This document shows positions 12,228 to 24,800 of a DNA stretch of 64,000 nt, piece after piece. Source of the stretch: Takifugu bimaculatus (taxonomy: Eukaryota; Chordata; Actinopteri; Tetraodontiformes; Tetraodontidae); NCBI GenBank assembly GCA_004026145.2, contig CP034979.1:9389746-9453745 (forward strand), written 5' to 3'. The notes beneath the pieces were generated by a model. It did not search any database and had not been told where the DNA came from. It saw only the letters and a list, made by a program, of their open reading frames with translations. A program made the position numbers and the translations under genes. Position 1 is the stretch's first letter; every line of letters starts with the position of its first letter.

Positions 12228-13445
12228 TAGTCTTCAAATTATTAACTCAGGAAAAACTGAGGTCATGGTGTTTGGTCCTGAACCTCTCAGGGATAGATTA
12301 GATCACATGATCACTCTAGATGGTATCTCATTAACATCTAGTCTCTCTGTGAGGAATCTAGGAGTAACTTTTGATCAAAATCTCTCCTTCAACTCACACA
12401 TTAAATTAGTCTCTAGAAGTGCCTTTTTTCACCTGAGGAACATCACAAAGATTAGGAAGCTACTGACGCGGCATGATGCTGAAAAGTTAATTCATGCTTT
12501 TGTTACTTCCAGGTTGGACTATTGTAATTCTTTATTTTCAGGGTGTCCAAACAACTCTTTAAGAAGCCTCCAGCTGATCCAAAATGCTGCAGCCAGAGTT
12601 CTGACAGGTATTGACAAAAGAGATCACATAACTCCTGTAATGGCGTTGCTTCATTGGCTGCCTGTTAAATTTAGAATAATTTTTAAAACCCTTCTTTTGA
12701 CCTACAAGGTCCTCAGAGGCCCAGCTCCATCCTACCTGGAGGAGCTAGTGATACCTTACCAGCCCAATAGACCGCTCCGCTCTCAGAATGCTGGTCTACT
12801 TGTGGTTCCCAGAGTTTCTAGGAGTAGAATGGGGGGCCGAGCATTTAGCTACCAGGCCCCCCTGCTATGCAACCAGCTCCCTGTCCAGGTACGGGAGGCT
12901 GACTCCATCGCTACTTTTAAGATCAGACTTAAAACCTACCTCTTTGAAAAAGCTTATTGTTACTAATTCTGTAGTTCCAGTTACTATCATAGACAGACAA
13001 ATTATCATAATTAGGGGGTTGTCTAATCATTAGGTCACATCTTAGCTATGCTGTTATAGGCCAAGGCTGCCGGGGTCCGGAAACATGATCACCTGACAGG
13101 CCTCTGTCACCCCACTGGGTCTTGGTTTCCTCTCCTCTCCTCTCCTCTCCTCTCCTCTCCTTTCCTCCTCCTCATTAAGCAGACTAGTTATGCTGATTCT
13201 TGTGTAGTTTTTCTGCCCCCCCCCCCCCCCCTTCTCTATTCATTTTCAGGTATCGCCGCCTTTGGAGCTGCATGATGACCTCCGGCCCCGCTGACCCTCT
13301 GTATAGTGTATTTTTATGTGTGTTTCTGTGCTCTGTGCTCTATGCCTGTCCTCTCATCTCATCTCATCTCATCTCATCTCATCTCATCTCATCTCATCTC
13401 ATCTCATCTCCTCTCCTCTCCTCTCCTCTCCTCTCCTCTCCTCTC
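12228..13445 (+). mobile_element. L2-clade LINE fragment, 5' and 3' truncated
   Basis: The frame at about 12241-12963 encodes the C-terminal part of a fish L2-type reverse transcriptase ORF (blocks LHWLPVKFRI, LLVVPRVSR, TFKIRLKTYLF). Two closely related copies occur at 30066-31900 (-) and 37528-39080 (+). The 5' end is truncated after the RT catalytic core. The copy stops inside the CT-rich tract and lacks the (GATT)n tail seen in the other two. Confidence 0.85.
13349..13445. repeat. (CATCT)n/(CCTCT)n microsatellite in L2 3' UTR
   Basis: About 50 bases of CATCT units run directly into CCTCT units. The tract lies where the other L2 copies carry a homopyrimidine tract, so it is an expansion of an element-borne repeat. 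Confidence 0.9.
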
Positions 13446-15806
13446 CCTCTTATTATTGTCACTACGATAGATTTTTAGTATTCTGACATAAACAAGCTTC
13501 ACAATGCTTTGACAAACCAAAGACAGATTTTGTATTAGTTTCGGCAAATTTTGTCTTAGTTTGTCATTAACCTAATCGTCATTACTTTATAGGGTTCTGT
13601 TTTTTTTTTCCTTCAATAAGTGGACTTCGAAATATGTACATACTACAGTTAGTTTTCGATTAAATACAATAGCTAAACATTTACAAATATATGCTGTCCA
13701 ATACTCTTTTTATACATGGACACTGTATATTTTTAGTCTAACACCTTATTCTGTTAAATTTTAGTGGCGAATGTAACACGCATGCGCGTGTGTGCTGCTC
13801 TAGAATGTTGTAATACGTCAAGATGTTTCTCTTTACTATAATCAATGGTACGTAAGAAATACTGCTTCCGGATTGGTGTGGCTGCTTTCAAAGTAAAAGA
13901 ACCTATTTAGCCCCCTTCATTTAGTCAACACCGATATTTCACTTTATATTTGTACGTCAACATTGTTTTTATGGCACTAGTTGTTCAGAGAAAATACATC
14001 ATCAACCTTTTCCCCAGGTTAATACAAACTAGAAAGACATTGGTTTTATTTCTTAAAGAAAATCCTCACACTCACATTTAGTACAGGTAACTTGACGACT
14101 TCGGAGCACATTCAGCGCCACACTCACACGCAGCAGTTGTTGACGGATCAGTCAAAAGTGGAGGCCTGGCAAGAATTTACGCAACTATTTGATATTCATC
14201 ATTCAAAATGTCCCTTTTATGTGCATTTTTAGCAGAGCAATCAGCAATTTAGCAGAGGACGACTATAACACCGTCAGAGCTGGAAGATTTGGTAAGATTT
14301 ACCATATAGCCCCCCAAAAAACTAAAACGTGGTTGCAATTTAACTTGTTAACTCCTAAAACGAAGAATTAAAATAGTCAGAGCATTGGGTGATTCCACTT
14401 AACTATTCTGACACCACTCAGTGCAATATTGAGGGAAGTGTTTCTGATACCGCTGACATTAGCTTGCTAACATTAATGCACTCTTCGTCAAAAGCTGCAC
14501 TATTTTCATATGTTGAGCATTTGTAAAAACTGTTCGCCTTAACATTTATGTAACCCTACAACAAGAAATTCAAATCAACAACAAGTTGTCTATAGGCAAA
14601 GTTCTCTATTCTAGTCTATTCTAGTCTAATCCGTCTTGCTTGTAATGATGATACCTTTAGGACGTGCTAGCTTTCTTTACACTTGATCCTCATAACAGTG
14701 CAAGATTAACTTTAAGCATTTGATTGTTTAAAATCCAGCATATAAATATGAATAAAATCATGCAAAAAAAAAAAAATCCCGTCATTTACGTTTTACTCTA
14801 TGTTAATGGTCGGTTCACAGCTCTCAGTAATGCATGTTTTACTATGTTGTAAATGTTTCTGATGAATGTTGTGTTCAATGTCTTAAAGAAATGTCAGAAC
14901 CCAGGGACTCTCATCTACCATCAGTTTTGCTTGAATAATGTTTTCCTCTATCTATGTATTGATATATTTTATGCACACCTAAATTATGTGATTATATGCA
15001 AGTCACTCGGGAGTTTCTTTGAAGTGGAGAATATTGCATCATAGTTGATCAAAGTCAAGAGGTTTTAATCATAAAGTAACCTATTATTTAACCTTGTATT
15101 ATACTGCTGTACACTTTACAAGTGTAAGTCACAATATGTGGGGAAACAAGCTGCTTATTTTTAAGTTGAATAACCTCCATTAAAGGAAGAGAACTCAGAT
15201 CTCTCCAAGTGCCTTAATTCTCTAATTTGAATCATAGTCTGTAATCTGTTGCCGAGCTCAGCAATTCTTTCACTGAGGCTAACACCTGGAATTCAAGACG
15301 AGCAATATACGGAGGCAGACATTGAAGGTATTCTAATTAATTCGTTTTAGGTGTAAATGACAATAGGTGGGGAAATGAGCTGCTCTGCAGAGGTCTACAG
15401 TCTGCACTCTCCATGTGCATTCCTAGTTTATTTTTACTTTCATTTTAACACATTTTTATGCCCCTTTTTAAACTTTTCTTGTTGCCATAGATGACAAACC
15501 TAGTCAGAGACTGCCATTGAATCATTGTTCAATTGTCCTAATCTACATTACCTGCTGCCTACTCAGTCATTATCATAATTGCATTTAATAGTGAGGCTTT
15601 GTCTGATTGGCCTTATATACTGACATGTCAGACATGAAAGCAGATCAAGAATTTTTTTGTTATGTGTCATATGGCACATACTGATGTTGCAGTAATGATA
15701 AATTAATTTAATACGTTTCAGCTCAACTTCATCTTGGATCTTTAAAAACTGTATGCATTAAGTCAGGCCTCTATTTTTTTAGGGACGGAGATTTTAAAGG
15801 GAAGAC
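13446..15806. other. Intergenic region upstream of herc4 coding start
   Basis: No coding exon is supported. It should contain the herc4 promoter and 5' untranslated exon. The sequence around 14090-14300 (several CpGs, in an otherwise AT-rich stretch) is a candidate, but no exon boundary can be fixed from sequence alone. Confidence 0.35.
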
Positions 15807-18800
15807 ATGCTGTGCTGGGGAAATGCCTCCTACGGACAGTTAGGTTTGGGTGGGATTGATGAGGAGATTGTGATTGAACCAAGAAAATGTGAATTCTTTC
15901 ACGGGAAGAAAGTCTGTGACGTGGGCTGTGGCCTTAAGCACACAGTCTTCCTGCTGGATGATGGGACGGTGTACACCTGTGGCTGTAATGATTTAGGGCA
16001 ACTGGGTCACGAAAAGCCCAGAAAAAAACCAGGTGGGCAATAACTTGATTTTTCTTTTGTCATGATTCCTCTTGCTAGATGCCCTCAGCCCATAAACCAT
16101 TCTCTCTTTGTTTCCTGTCAGAACATGTCGTAGCTTTGGATGCACAGATCATTGTGGCGGTGTCAGGTGGAGAGTCACACACACTGGCCCTGAATGACAA
16201 AGGACAGATTTTCTCCTGGGGTCTTGGCTCAGATGGACAGTTGGGCCTCAACAACTTTGAGGAATGCGTGCGTGTACCTAGGTAAATTCAGCACTGTTTT
16301 GGTCCTGAGGAGTATGGACTACTTATATTTGTACTGTGTAATCCACCGTGGACTCACGCTTGTGAATGTAAAAGCATTTACATTATTAAACTGTATTAAA
16401 TTATTAGAATGTATGAAGAGGAACTGATTTTGTTTAAACAGAAGATAGCAGAAGCAGTGATAGTTTCATCTCAATTTATTAGGGCACCTAACTGTCCATG
16501 TTATATGACAAATGATTCTGACATTGAATTCTGTGAAGTAACTTAATTGTATGGCTGTTTTGTATTTTAAGCTCTGTATTCTTTGTAGCTGTATTGTGCA
16601 GTTCCCTATTTGTCAATTCCCTTTGGATGACATATATGGGATTTCATGCCCTCGTGTTGAAGAAACCTCTGTTCACACCTTTGAAGGCAAATGACCTGTG
16701 GTGGCATGTGAGGCCTGCCCGCATGTATATATTCACATTGCCACTGAGAAATACATAGACTGTATAGACCACAACCAAGGTGTGTGTTTATGTGACCAGT
16801 TATTTGTTGAGCTATCTGACCAAGGGTTAAGCACTGTCTAAGAAAAAGTTTCCACACCGGATTGTGGTGGATATTTCCTTAGCATGCAAGAGTCTTCCCT
16901 GAGGTACAATACTAGGTTTCCCCGGTGAAGTGGTGTCACTCACATGTATCACCACAGGTCATTTCCCTTAAAAGGTGTGAATAGAGGTTTATTCAACCAA
17001 TATGTGTTGTAATGTGGTCCTTTTCTTAGGGAAAAGAAGTTATAGTCACAAATTTTGGTTATTTTTGGTACTTCTGGAAGTTTCTACAAGTGCATTGCAT
17101 GACTGCATCTGTCTCAGCATCTGTTTCTGGTTCCTCATGTATGCACAACACATGCAATTTGCTCAATATCAGAGCAACTATTGAAGTGGTTAGTTAGCTG
17201 TGGACCCTCATCAAAACACGTTCACTTATTCTCTCTGTTCTCCATTTCTAGAAACATCAAGTGCTTGTCAGATGTGCAAATTGCTCAGGTAGCCTGTGGA
17301 TATCGTCATTCGCACGCACTATCAAAAGGTAAGGATGGTTTGTATTTGTAATATCTGTATTTATTCACCTCAACCTTATCTTTGTGTTGACAGTCCATGT
17401 TATTTTTCTTTTTATAGGGGGTCAAGTCTTCTCCTGGGGCCAAAATCAATTTGGACAACTTGGGCTGGGAATGCATGGATCCAGTATCTCCACTCCTCAG
17501 ATCATACAGTCCTTACAGGGCATTCCTTTTGCCCAGCTATCCGCAGGTGGTGCTCACAGTTTTGCCATCACCCTCTCAGGCGCAGTGTTTGGTTGGGGGC
17601 GGAACAAGTTTGGTCAGCTTGGCCTTAACGACACCAATGGTGGCTGCTGAGTTCCTGAAAACACTTCAATGCATTGAAACCCTGGACTCTAAACTAACTT
17701 TTTTGTTTTGTTTTCACAGACCGTTGGTTCCCAGCTCTTCTGAAGTCGCTGAGATCTCAGAGAGTAATTTATGTCTCCTGTGGAGAAGATCACACAGCAG
17801 CACTGACAAAGGCATGTGATAATCTTTCTGGTCATTGATTGCAATGTGTACTTTATGGTAGTGAAGAATTGTTTCTCAATAATCACGCACCTTGAGATGC
17901 AACTTGCAAAACCTTTATAAAGCCTGTGTCATTGACATAAATCTTGCTCATAGAAATGAATTTATCTGGATGAAAACATTAATTTTACCAGCCCTAACTC
18001 CAACTAAAGGAGATTCAGGTTATGTGTATTGTATTTGTGAAGGATAATAATCTTAAATCAACATTTAACAAGTAATTTATTAATAATTCCAATTAATTGA
18101 AAACAAAGTTAAAGCTACAAGGAAATGGGAAAAGTATTTTGAACTAATTTGACTTCTGTGGTATCAACTGTAACCAATGAGAGGATTTCAATATTCTGAC
18201 TGTACGGAAGCTGTGTTTAGTTCAGTTTTGTATCAAAATTTACTCTTTTCTACTTTTTGGTATACAATTGAGTACAATGAAAATTCAGGGCCTGACAGAG
18301 CATCAGTCCTGTGCCACTGTGGATCAACCTAACCTGTACACTTTTTGATGGCGAGAGAAATCAGAGCACCCAGTGGAAACTCTCACAGACACAGAAAGCA
18401 TCCTAGTTCAACAGAAGAAAGGCCTGTTGTAGCTGGGAATCAAGCCCATAACCTTCTTGCTGTGAAGGAATAGTCCTAACCACTATGCCCCCCTGCTGCC
18501 AAGTTGGACCTTCGTGGTTCTGATGATCCTGCTGTTCAGCAAGCAGGCTTGTTCAAACAAAAACCTGGAACAAATGACATCACAGTATCTAACTTGCATG
18601 TTGCGTGTGTCTCGTTTCACAGGAAGGAGGTGTGTTTACGTTTGGAGCGGGGGGATATGGACAACTCGGCCATAATTCCACAAACCATGAAATCAATCCG
18701 AGGAAAGTGTTTGAGCTCATGGGAAATATAGTTACAGCAGATCTCATGTGGAAGGTATTTATCCTCATGCTTTTATGTATGTATTTTACCTTCATCAACT

Positions 18801-21800
18801 AACATAGATTACATTAAAATTTCCTTAAACTGAACAATTTTTGAATTGTCCAACTGTTAGGCAGCACACGCTGGCTTTTACACCCTCCTCTGGAAAGATG
18901 TACTCATTTGGGCTGGGTGGTAATGGCCAGCTTGGTACCCGCTCCACTTGCAACAGAAAAAGCCCTGCCCCCGTTAAAGGACCCTTTGTGGCCTCCGCTG
19001 CTCCAATAGAATCAGGCAAGAAGTGGCATCATGTTTAATAAAAAGACACAACTACAGACTTTCAAGCTTCTCCCAACAGAGGCTAAATTGAGTGGACTTT
19101 CAACAAAATGGGTCAAAGTGCTGCACTAACATTATATTTCCAGTCTCGTCATCTTAATCCTACATGGGCGTGATTTCATAACCATCCACAGGTGTCTTGG
19201 TGAATATTTATCACTTCTGCTGACAGAATTGAACCATTGAAACGGTGTTTTTTCCTGTCACAGACTCGTTGCTTGAGTTCACAGTTGATTAGTGCTTGGG
19301 ATTTGTGTACATTTGCAAGTGTACCAAACTGCCCCCAAGACTTTTCTTAATGGCTCTATGTTTTACTGATTAGCAATTTCCCTACTATACTTTTTGCCAC
19401 TGTGTTTACAAAAAAAGTCTAGTCTTTATTGGAGTCTTAACACATTTTTACTTAATGTAAGTTATTTTCTTGGTTTCTTCTGGCCCAATAATTTATTCGG
19501 ACTTTCCATTACATTTGCCTTCTTCAAACTAGTAAAGCTGTTTTTAGATCAGTCTTATGCTCCTTGAACTCATCCTTAAACCAATGATGAGTTTATAACT
19601 GAGTCGAACTAGTGAATCATTTCCTGCTTGGACAAAATCAGTAGCTATGATCAATCTGAATCATTCGGAACAAGTTTAAAGTCCACTTGTTTGGTCCCCT
19701 GTGCAACAATGCTGGTGTAGGATACTCTGACGTGGCAGCGTTGTAAATGTGTTCTCTCATTACAATACACAGTTGAGAAAAAAAATTCCTTAAAAATACA
19801 TAATCTTAACAAATTTGAATGAAAGTTGGGCCACATCCATGCATTTATAGCTGGCTGACATTTCATTGGTTTACAGAATCGGAGCAGTGTTTCTGTATTC
19901 ATAGAATTTATGCAGGAGGAGACCAGAGCTTCGCTCACTATTACTCTCCTAATGTAAGTCCTTTTTCGATCTGGAGTGTTTAAAGATCTTTGTTCAAATG
20001 AGATGGCCTATTACCATTGTTAGCAAATTTGCTCTTTTGCGTAGAAGCCACAGACCATTACTGATATTCAGACCAACCGAGGTATTTGCACCTTAAATGA
20101 GGATATCATAGAGAAGTGGTTGAGTCACTCCACTGGAAGACTTTCACTAGAAATCTCCAGGTAAAATCCTTTTTGAAAACAATCTGCCATTGCTGTGTGT
20201 ATCATTTCACATGGTCAAAATCTCCATGTGGAAATTATTTAATCCCTTGCCTCTGTCTTATGTGACCTACAGTGAGATTGATCTTGTGTTCTCCTCAGCA
20301 AGTTGTCTCAATGGATCTTTTCTAGCAACAAGGTAATCCCCCTTTTATTTGGACTCCCTTATTGAATCCCATGTCTTCAAATAATTATTGGATGTGTTCA
20401 ATTTCCTTATGCATTTACACACAATTATACAATTGATAACTTCTATATTCAGTGCTACCTTGTAGGTCCTTAATTGTAGTTTTCTGAGCTGGTACATTTT
20501 CACATCAGCGGTTGCTATTCTGTTACACAGCAATCCAGATCACTTCAATACCAGCAGCAAATTTTCAGGGGTGGATATGAACATGGCTCGACTGTTGTTT
20601 CACAGAGTGATCCAACATGATCACCCCGAGATCAGTCAGCAGGTCAGTGCTCACAGTATCTACTTGATCCATTATTGTCTTAAACATTGTGGGAAATAAT
20701 TATTTGATCCTTGCTGAATTTTTGAGTTTGCTAATTTATAATGAAACACTCTCACAATTAAATTTTTGGTATGGTATTGGACTTATGGTAACAGAGGGAA
20801 TGTCAGTCAAAAAATGCATAAAAGACAATCCAAAAGTCCTAAAGTGGTGTGCATTTTATTTATTAAAAAAATATTGACCCCCTCGAACACAGCCAGAAAT
20901 CTGTCTGTTACAGTTTGGCTGGTCTCCATGTGGCACACGGCTGTGTACAGTCAACCAATCACCAATGCTCCATGTGTATAAAGCACATCTGTTTAAGGAA
21001 TCAATTGATTCTATTCCAATCTCTGTACCAGCATTGGCAAGACTAGAAAGCTGCCAAAAGTTGTCAGGGAGAAGATGTCAAGGCTGGAATAATTTATGAA
21101 ACCTCAGCAAAAGGCTTGGGGAGAGAGTAAAAACTATTGGCACCATAAATGGAAGATGCACAAAATGACCATTAATAACTCTTGGTCTGGATCTTCATGC
21201 GGATTGAGGATGATCATGAGAAAACTAAAGGAGCAGCCTAAACCTACACAGCTGGAGCTTTTTAATGGTATGAAGGCATTTGTGGCATCAGTCAGCAAAA
21301 GAACATTTGACAACTTAATGTGCCATTAAGGACTAAAATCTTGAACTGCTCTCAAGGTCCCCATGCTCAGGAAGGCATCTATACACACCTGCCATAAGTT
21401 TGCCAGTTAGAATCTACATGAATCAAGGAAGGCTTGGGATGTGATCTGATGGAACTAAAGTTGAGCTATTTGGCATCAAGATGAGCTGCTGTGTACGTAG
21501 AATGAAATAAATCTTAGTCAGACCCAAAGAACATCATCCGCACAGTGAAAAAATGCAAAGGGTACATGGTGACTTCACCATGCTGAGTGGCCATATTCTG
21601 TAAAATTCCTTTCCAACAGCACTAAAAATGGTTCGTGGAGGTTTGTTTCACCATGATAATGACCTGAAACATGCTGTTAGGGCAACAAAGGAGTGACTGT
21701 AGAATCGGGGTGTCCAACGGTAATCCAGCCAGGTTTTCTTTCCTACCAGGTAGACAATGTTTTCACCCAGCATTCCCATTTTCCTTTTTGAAAGCAATTT

Positions 21801-24800
21801 TGCTCTTTAAGAAGCTGATTAAGGTCATGGAGTTCTCCAGTCTACAGACCTCAGCTCAATAGAAAGTCTTTGAGTTTCTGCTTAACAGCCAATAAACTTG
21901 AAGGATTTAGAATGTTTGAATAAAGAAGAGTGGGCCAAAATCCCTCCTGAGCTGTGTGCAAATCTGGTGACCAACTGCAAGATCTGGCTCATCTCTGCAG
22001 ACCAACAAGCTTTCTCTATAAGTGCTAATTAAAAATGATCTATAAAAAATTGAGACCATTATTTTCTTAGTAGGTGAGCAAACTTAAAATTCAGCAGAGG
22101 ATTACATAATCATTTCCCCTACTGTATGTTTAACTGTTCCTAATGCAAGCCTCAAACACCCATGTAAACAGAAGAGAGTATCATCACTTTATCAAATCAT
22201 TGCCAGTAAGTTGGGAGGCTAAAGATTAATTGCTGACAGTATATTGTTGCCAGAGGATGTGAAATAAGAGAATTGGGATATGGGGCAGATCACTAGTTGG
22301 GCTATTGAACATTGTTATATTTACTCAGTTCACTTTGCTTTTTTTTTATTCCAAAGTGCTGAATATTTAAAATGTGTTTACCCTAAAACCGCTGTGTATT
22401 TTGTACCGAGACAATCCTGCTCCATCTGCACTTGGCAGATAAACAGTAGTGTTCATTAAGAGGGCGGCTCAACAGAAGGTTTTACGTAAGTACAAACCGA
22501 CTACGTCTGTCTGGTTGCAGATTGCTGCCAGCTTGGAGAAGAACCTACTGCCTAGACTAACCAACTCACCTCCAGACATCGAATCCCTGAGACTTTATCT
22601 AACCCTGCCAGAGTGCCCACTCTTCAGTGACCAAAATAATTACGTGACCATCACCATTCCTTTTGCCAAATCCATTATTATGTTAAAAGAGGCTGCATTA
22701 AAAGTGCTAGGTAGGCAAAACCAGTTTTCCCCATAAATGATGTGTTGATAACTTTTTAAAATTAGGAGTTTTCATTGATTGCTTTGTTCTCATCAGGAAA
22801 TTGGTGGTCTACATTTGAGGGCATGCTCTTTCAGAGGCTGGTGGAGTTGTATAAGGAAGTTGTGGTCTACCTGCTTCGGATGCACAAACTTGGAATTCCA
22901 TCTATTGAGCAGAGAATTTTCAACTGCTTCCTGGACACATCGCTCCGATTTCTGAAAATGTTGCATGCTGTAAGAACAAGAAAGGGAAAAAAATATTATT
23001 AGCGTTTGCAAGTCATTGCTAACAAATGTCCTGTTGCTGCAGGTGAGTGAGAAAGCAGGACACATCATTGAATATGATAAGTTTTACATCCACGAGTTGG
23101 ATGACCTGGTAGACATCAGGAATGACTACATCACATGGTTTCAGAGGCAGATGTTCCCATCGGTGAGTCCATCGGTGATCATCAGTTATCTTTCCAACAA
23201 TTTCATTCTTTACTCTAGCATTTACTGCTAAATATTTAGCTCTCTGAGAAATTGGATATGGAGGATGATTAAAAGGTGTAACAGACTGGAACTGAACTGT
23301 AAACTTAGATGAAATACCAGTTGGATGATATCTTTAAAATAAAGTACTACTGCTTTTCTCCTGGACCTGCTCGGTATCCAAAGAGAAAGTGCCAGAATGA
23401 GGGTGCTACACATGAAGTCCTGTTTATTGTGTGCCAGACTTGGTTGGAATTCCAGTTCTAATTTTCCTTTATGGGTTTATTCACTGACTGACTGACTGAT
23501 TGTAGTTTTGTGTCCTCAGGGTCCCGACAGCTTGGTGACTCTGTGCAGGTATCCCTTTGTATTTGATGCCCAAGCAAAAACCACACTACTTCAGACTGAT
23601 GCTGTCTTACAGATGCAGGTAAGAGTGAATCATTTGACGGTCTTACTGGTTTCATTCAATGTTACAATGGACCAAGACTTCTGCAGATGCATTCAGCATT
23701 GTCCTATTTTATTGATAGATGGCAGTGGACCAAGCACAGATGCAGAACTTAAGCTCTTTGTTCATGCCAGTGGAATCGGTCAACCCGTGCCTCATTCTCA
23801 TCGTACGCAGGGATAATATTGTGGGAGACACCATGGAAGTGCTCAGGAAGTCCAAGAATGTCGACTACAAGAAACCACTCAAGGTATAAGAGACCTAAAA
23901 TAAATGCTTGTAGCTTTCCATATGAGACCTGATTAGTTCTTCACTAATTATTGATTTAATTTTTTTATGTGAAGAAAATTCTTCTGATTTGTCTGCGTAT
24001 TGTGTCATTCAAAACAGGTAATTTTTGTGGGTGAGGAGGCAGTTGATGCCGGAGGGGTGAGAAAGGAGTTCTTCCTCCTGATCATGAAAGAGCTAATGGA
24101 TCCAAAATATGGAATGTTTCGATACTACGAGGAGTCCAGGCTCATCTGGTTTTCTAACAAGGTGCTTAATGTTTGATGTTTTTGTGTTGATGCTGATTAA
24201 ATATTTATTTAACTATAGTTTGTGGCTACATTCATAACAATGAGTTTACAAAAGCTGCTGGCAAACCCAAAGATTGAACAATTCTGATTTGAGTTTTAAT
24301 TTGAAGGCTTGTGTGTGTTAAAACAAGTGTAAACTTGATGGCACACACAAAATGTGATCTACTAACTGGGTGCACTGAGGATTGCATCTGTCAAATGAGC
24401 AAAATAGCCCACGCACTCCATTTATCATGTTTGCCTTCATGAATATGTAGTATATATGTACGGTAGATCATCAGGATGTGCAAAATAAAATGTGCAGATG
24501 TGCAGAGTTTTTCATTTACCAAATCTGAAACTGATTTCGGCGGGTGTTTTTGCACCTGGATGACCGAAGGGCTGATTTGGAGCCAGTCTAAAAATCAACC
24601 ACATCTCCTATGGAGAAACACGGTCACCATAGCTACTGCTGGCAGCTGCCAGAGTAATATTTCTGCTCCAAGGTGACAACTAGTAGTACACGCAAAATTC
24701 TCATTTAAATAGGCTGCAACACAGTTGTACTGTTGTATATTAAAGTGTCAATTTAGAGCTTGTTATTTAAGATCTTAGGTAGATCAGGCCCTTAGTCTCT

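Noticed and set aside
12160..12240. Start of a 268-codon ORF as a host gene
   Set aside because: The frame is L2 reverse transcriptase; the first codons before about 12228 are flanking sequence read through by chance.
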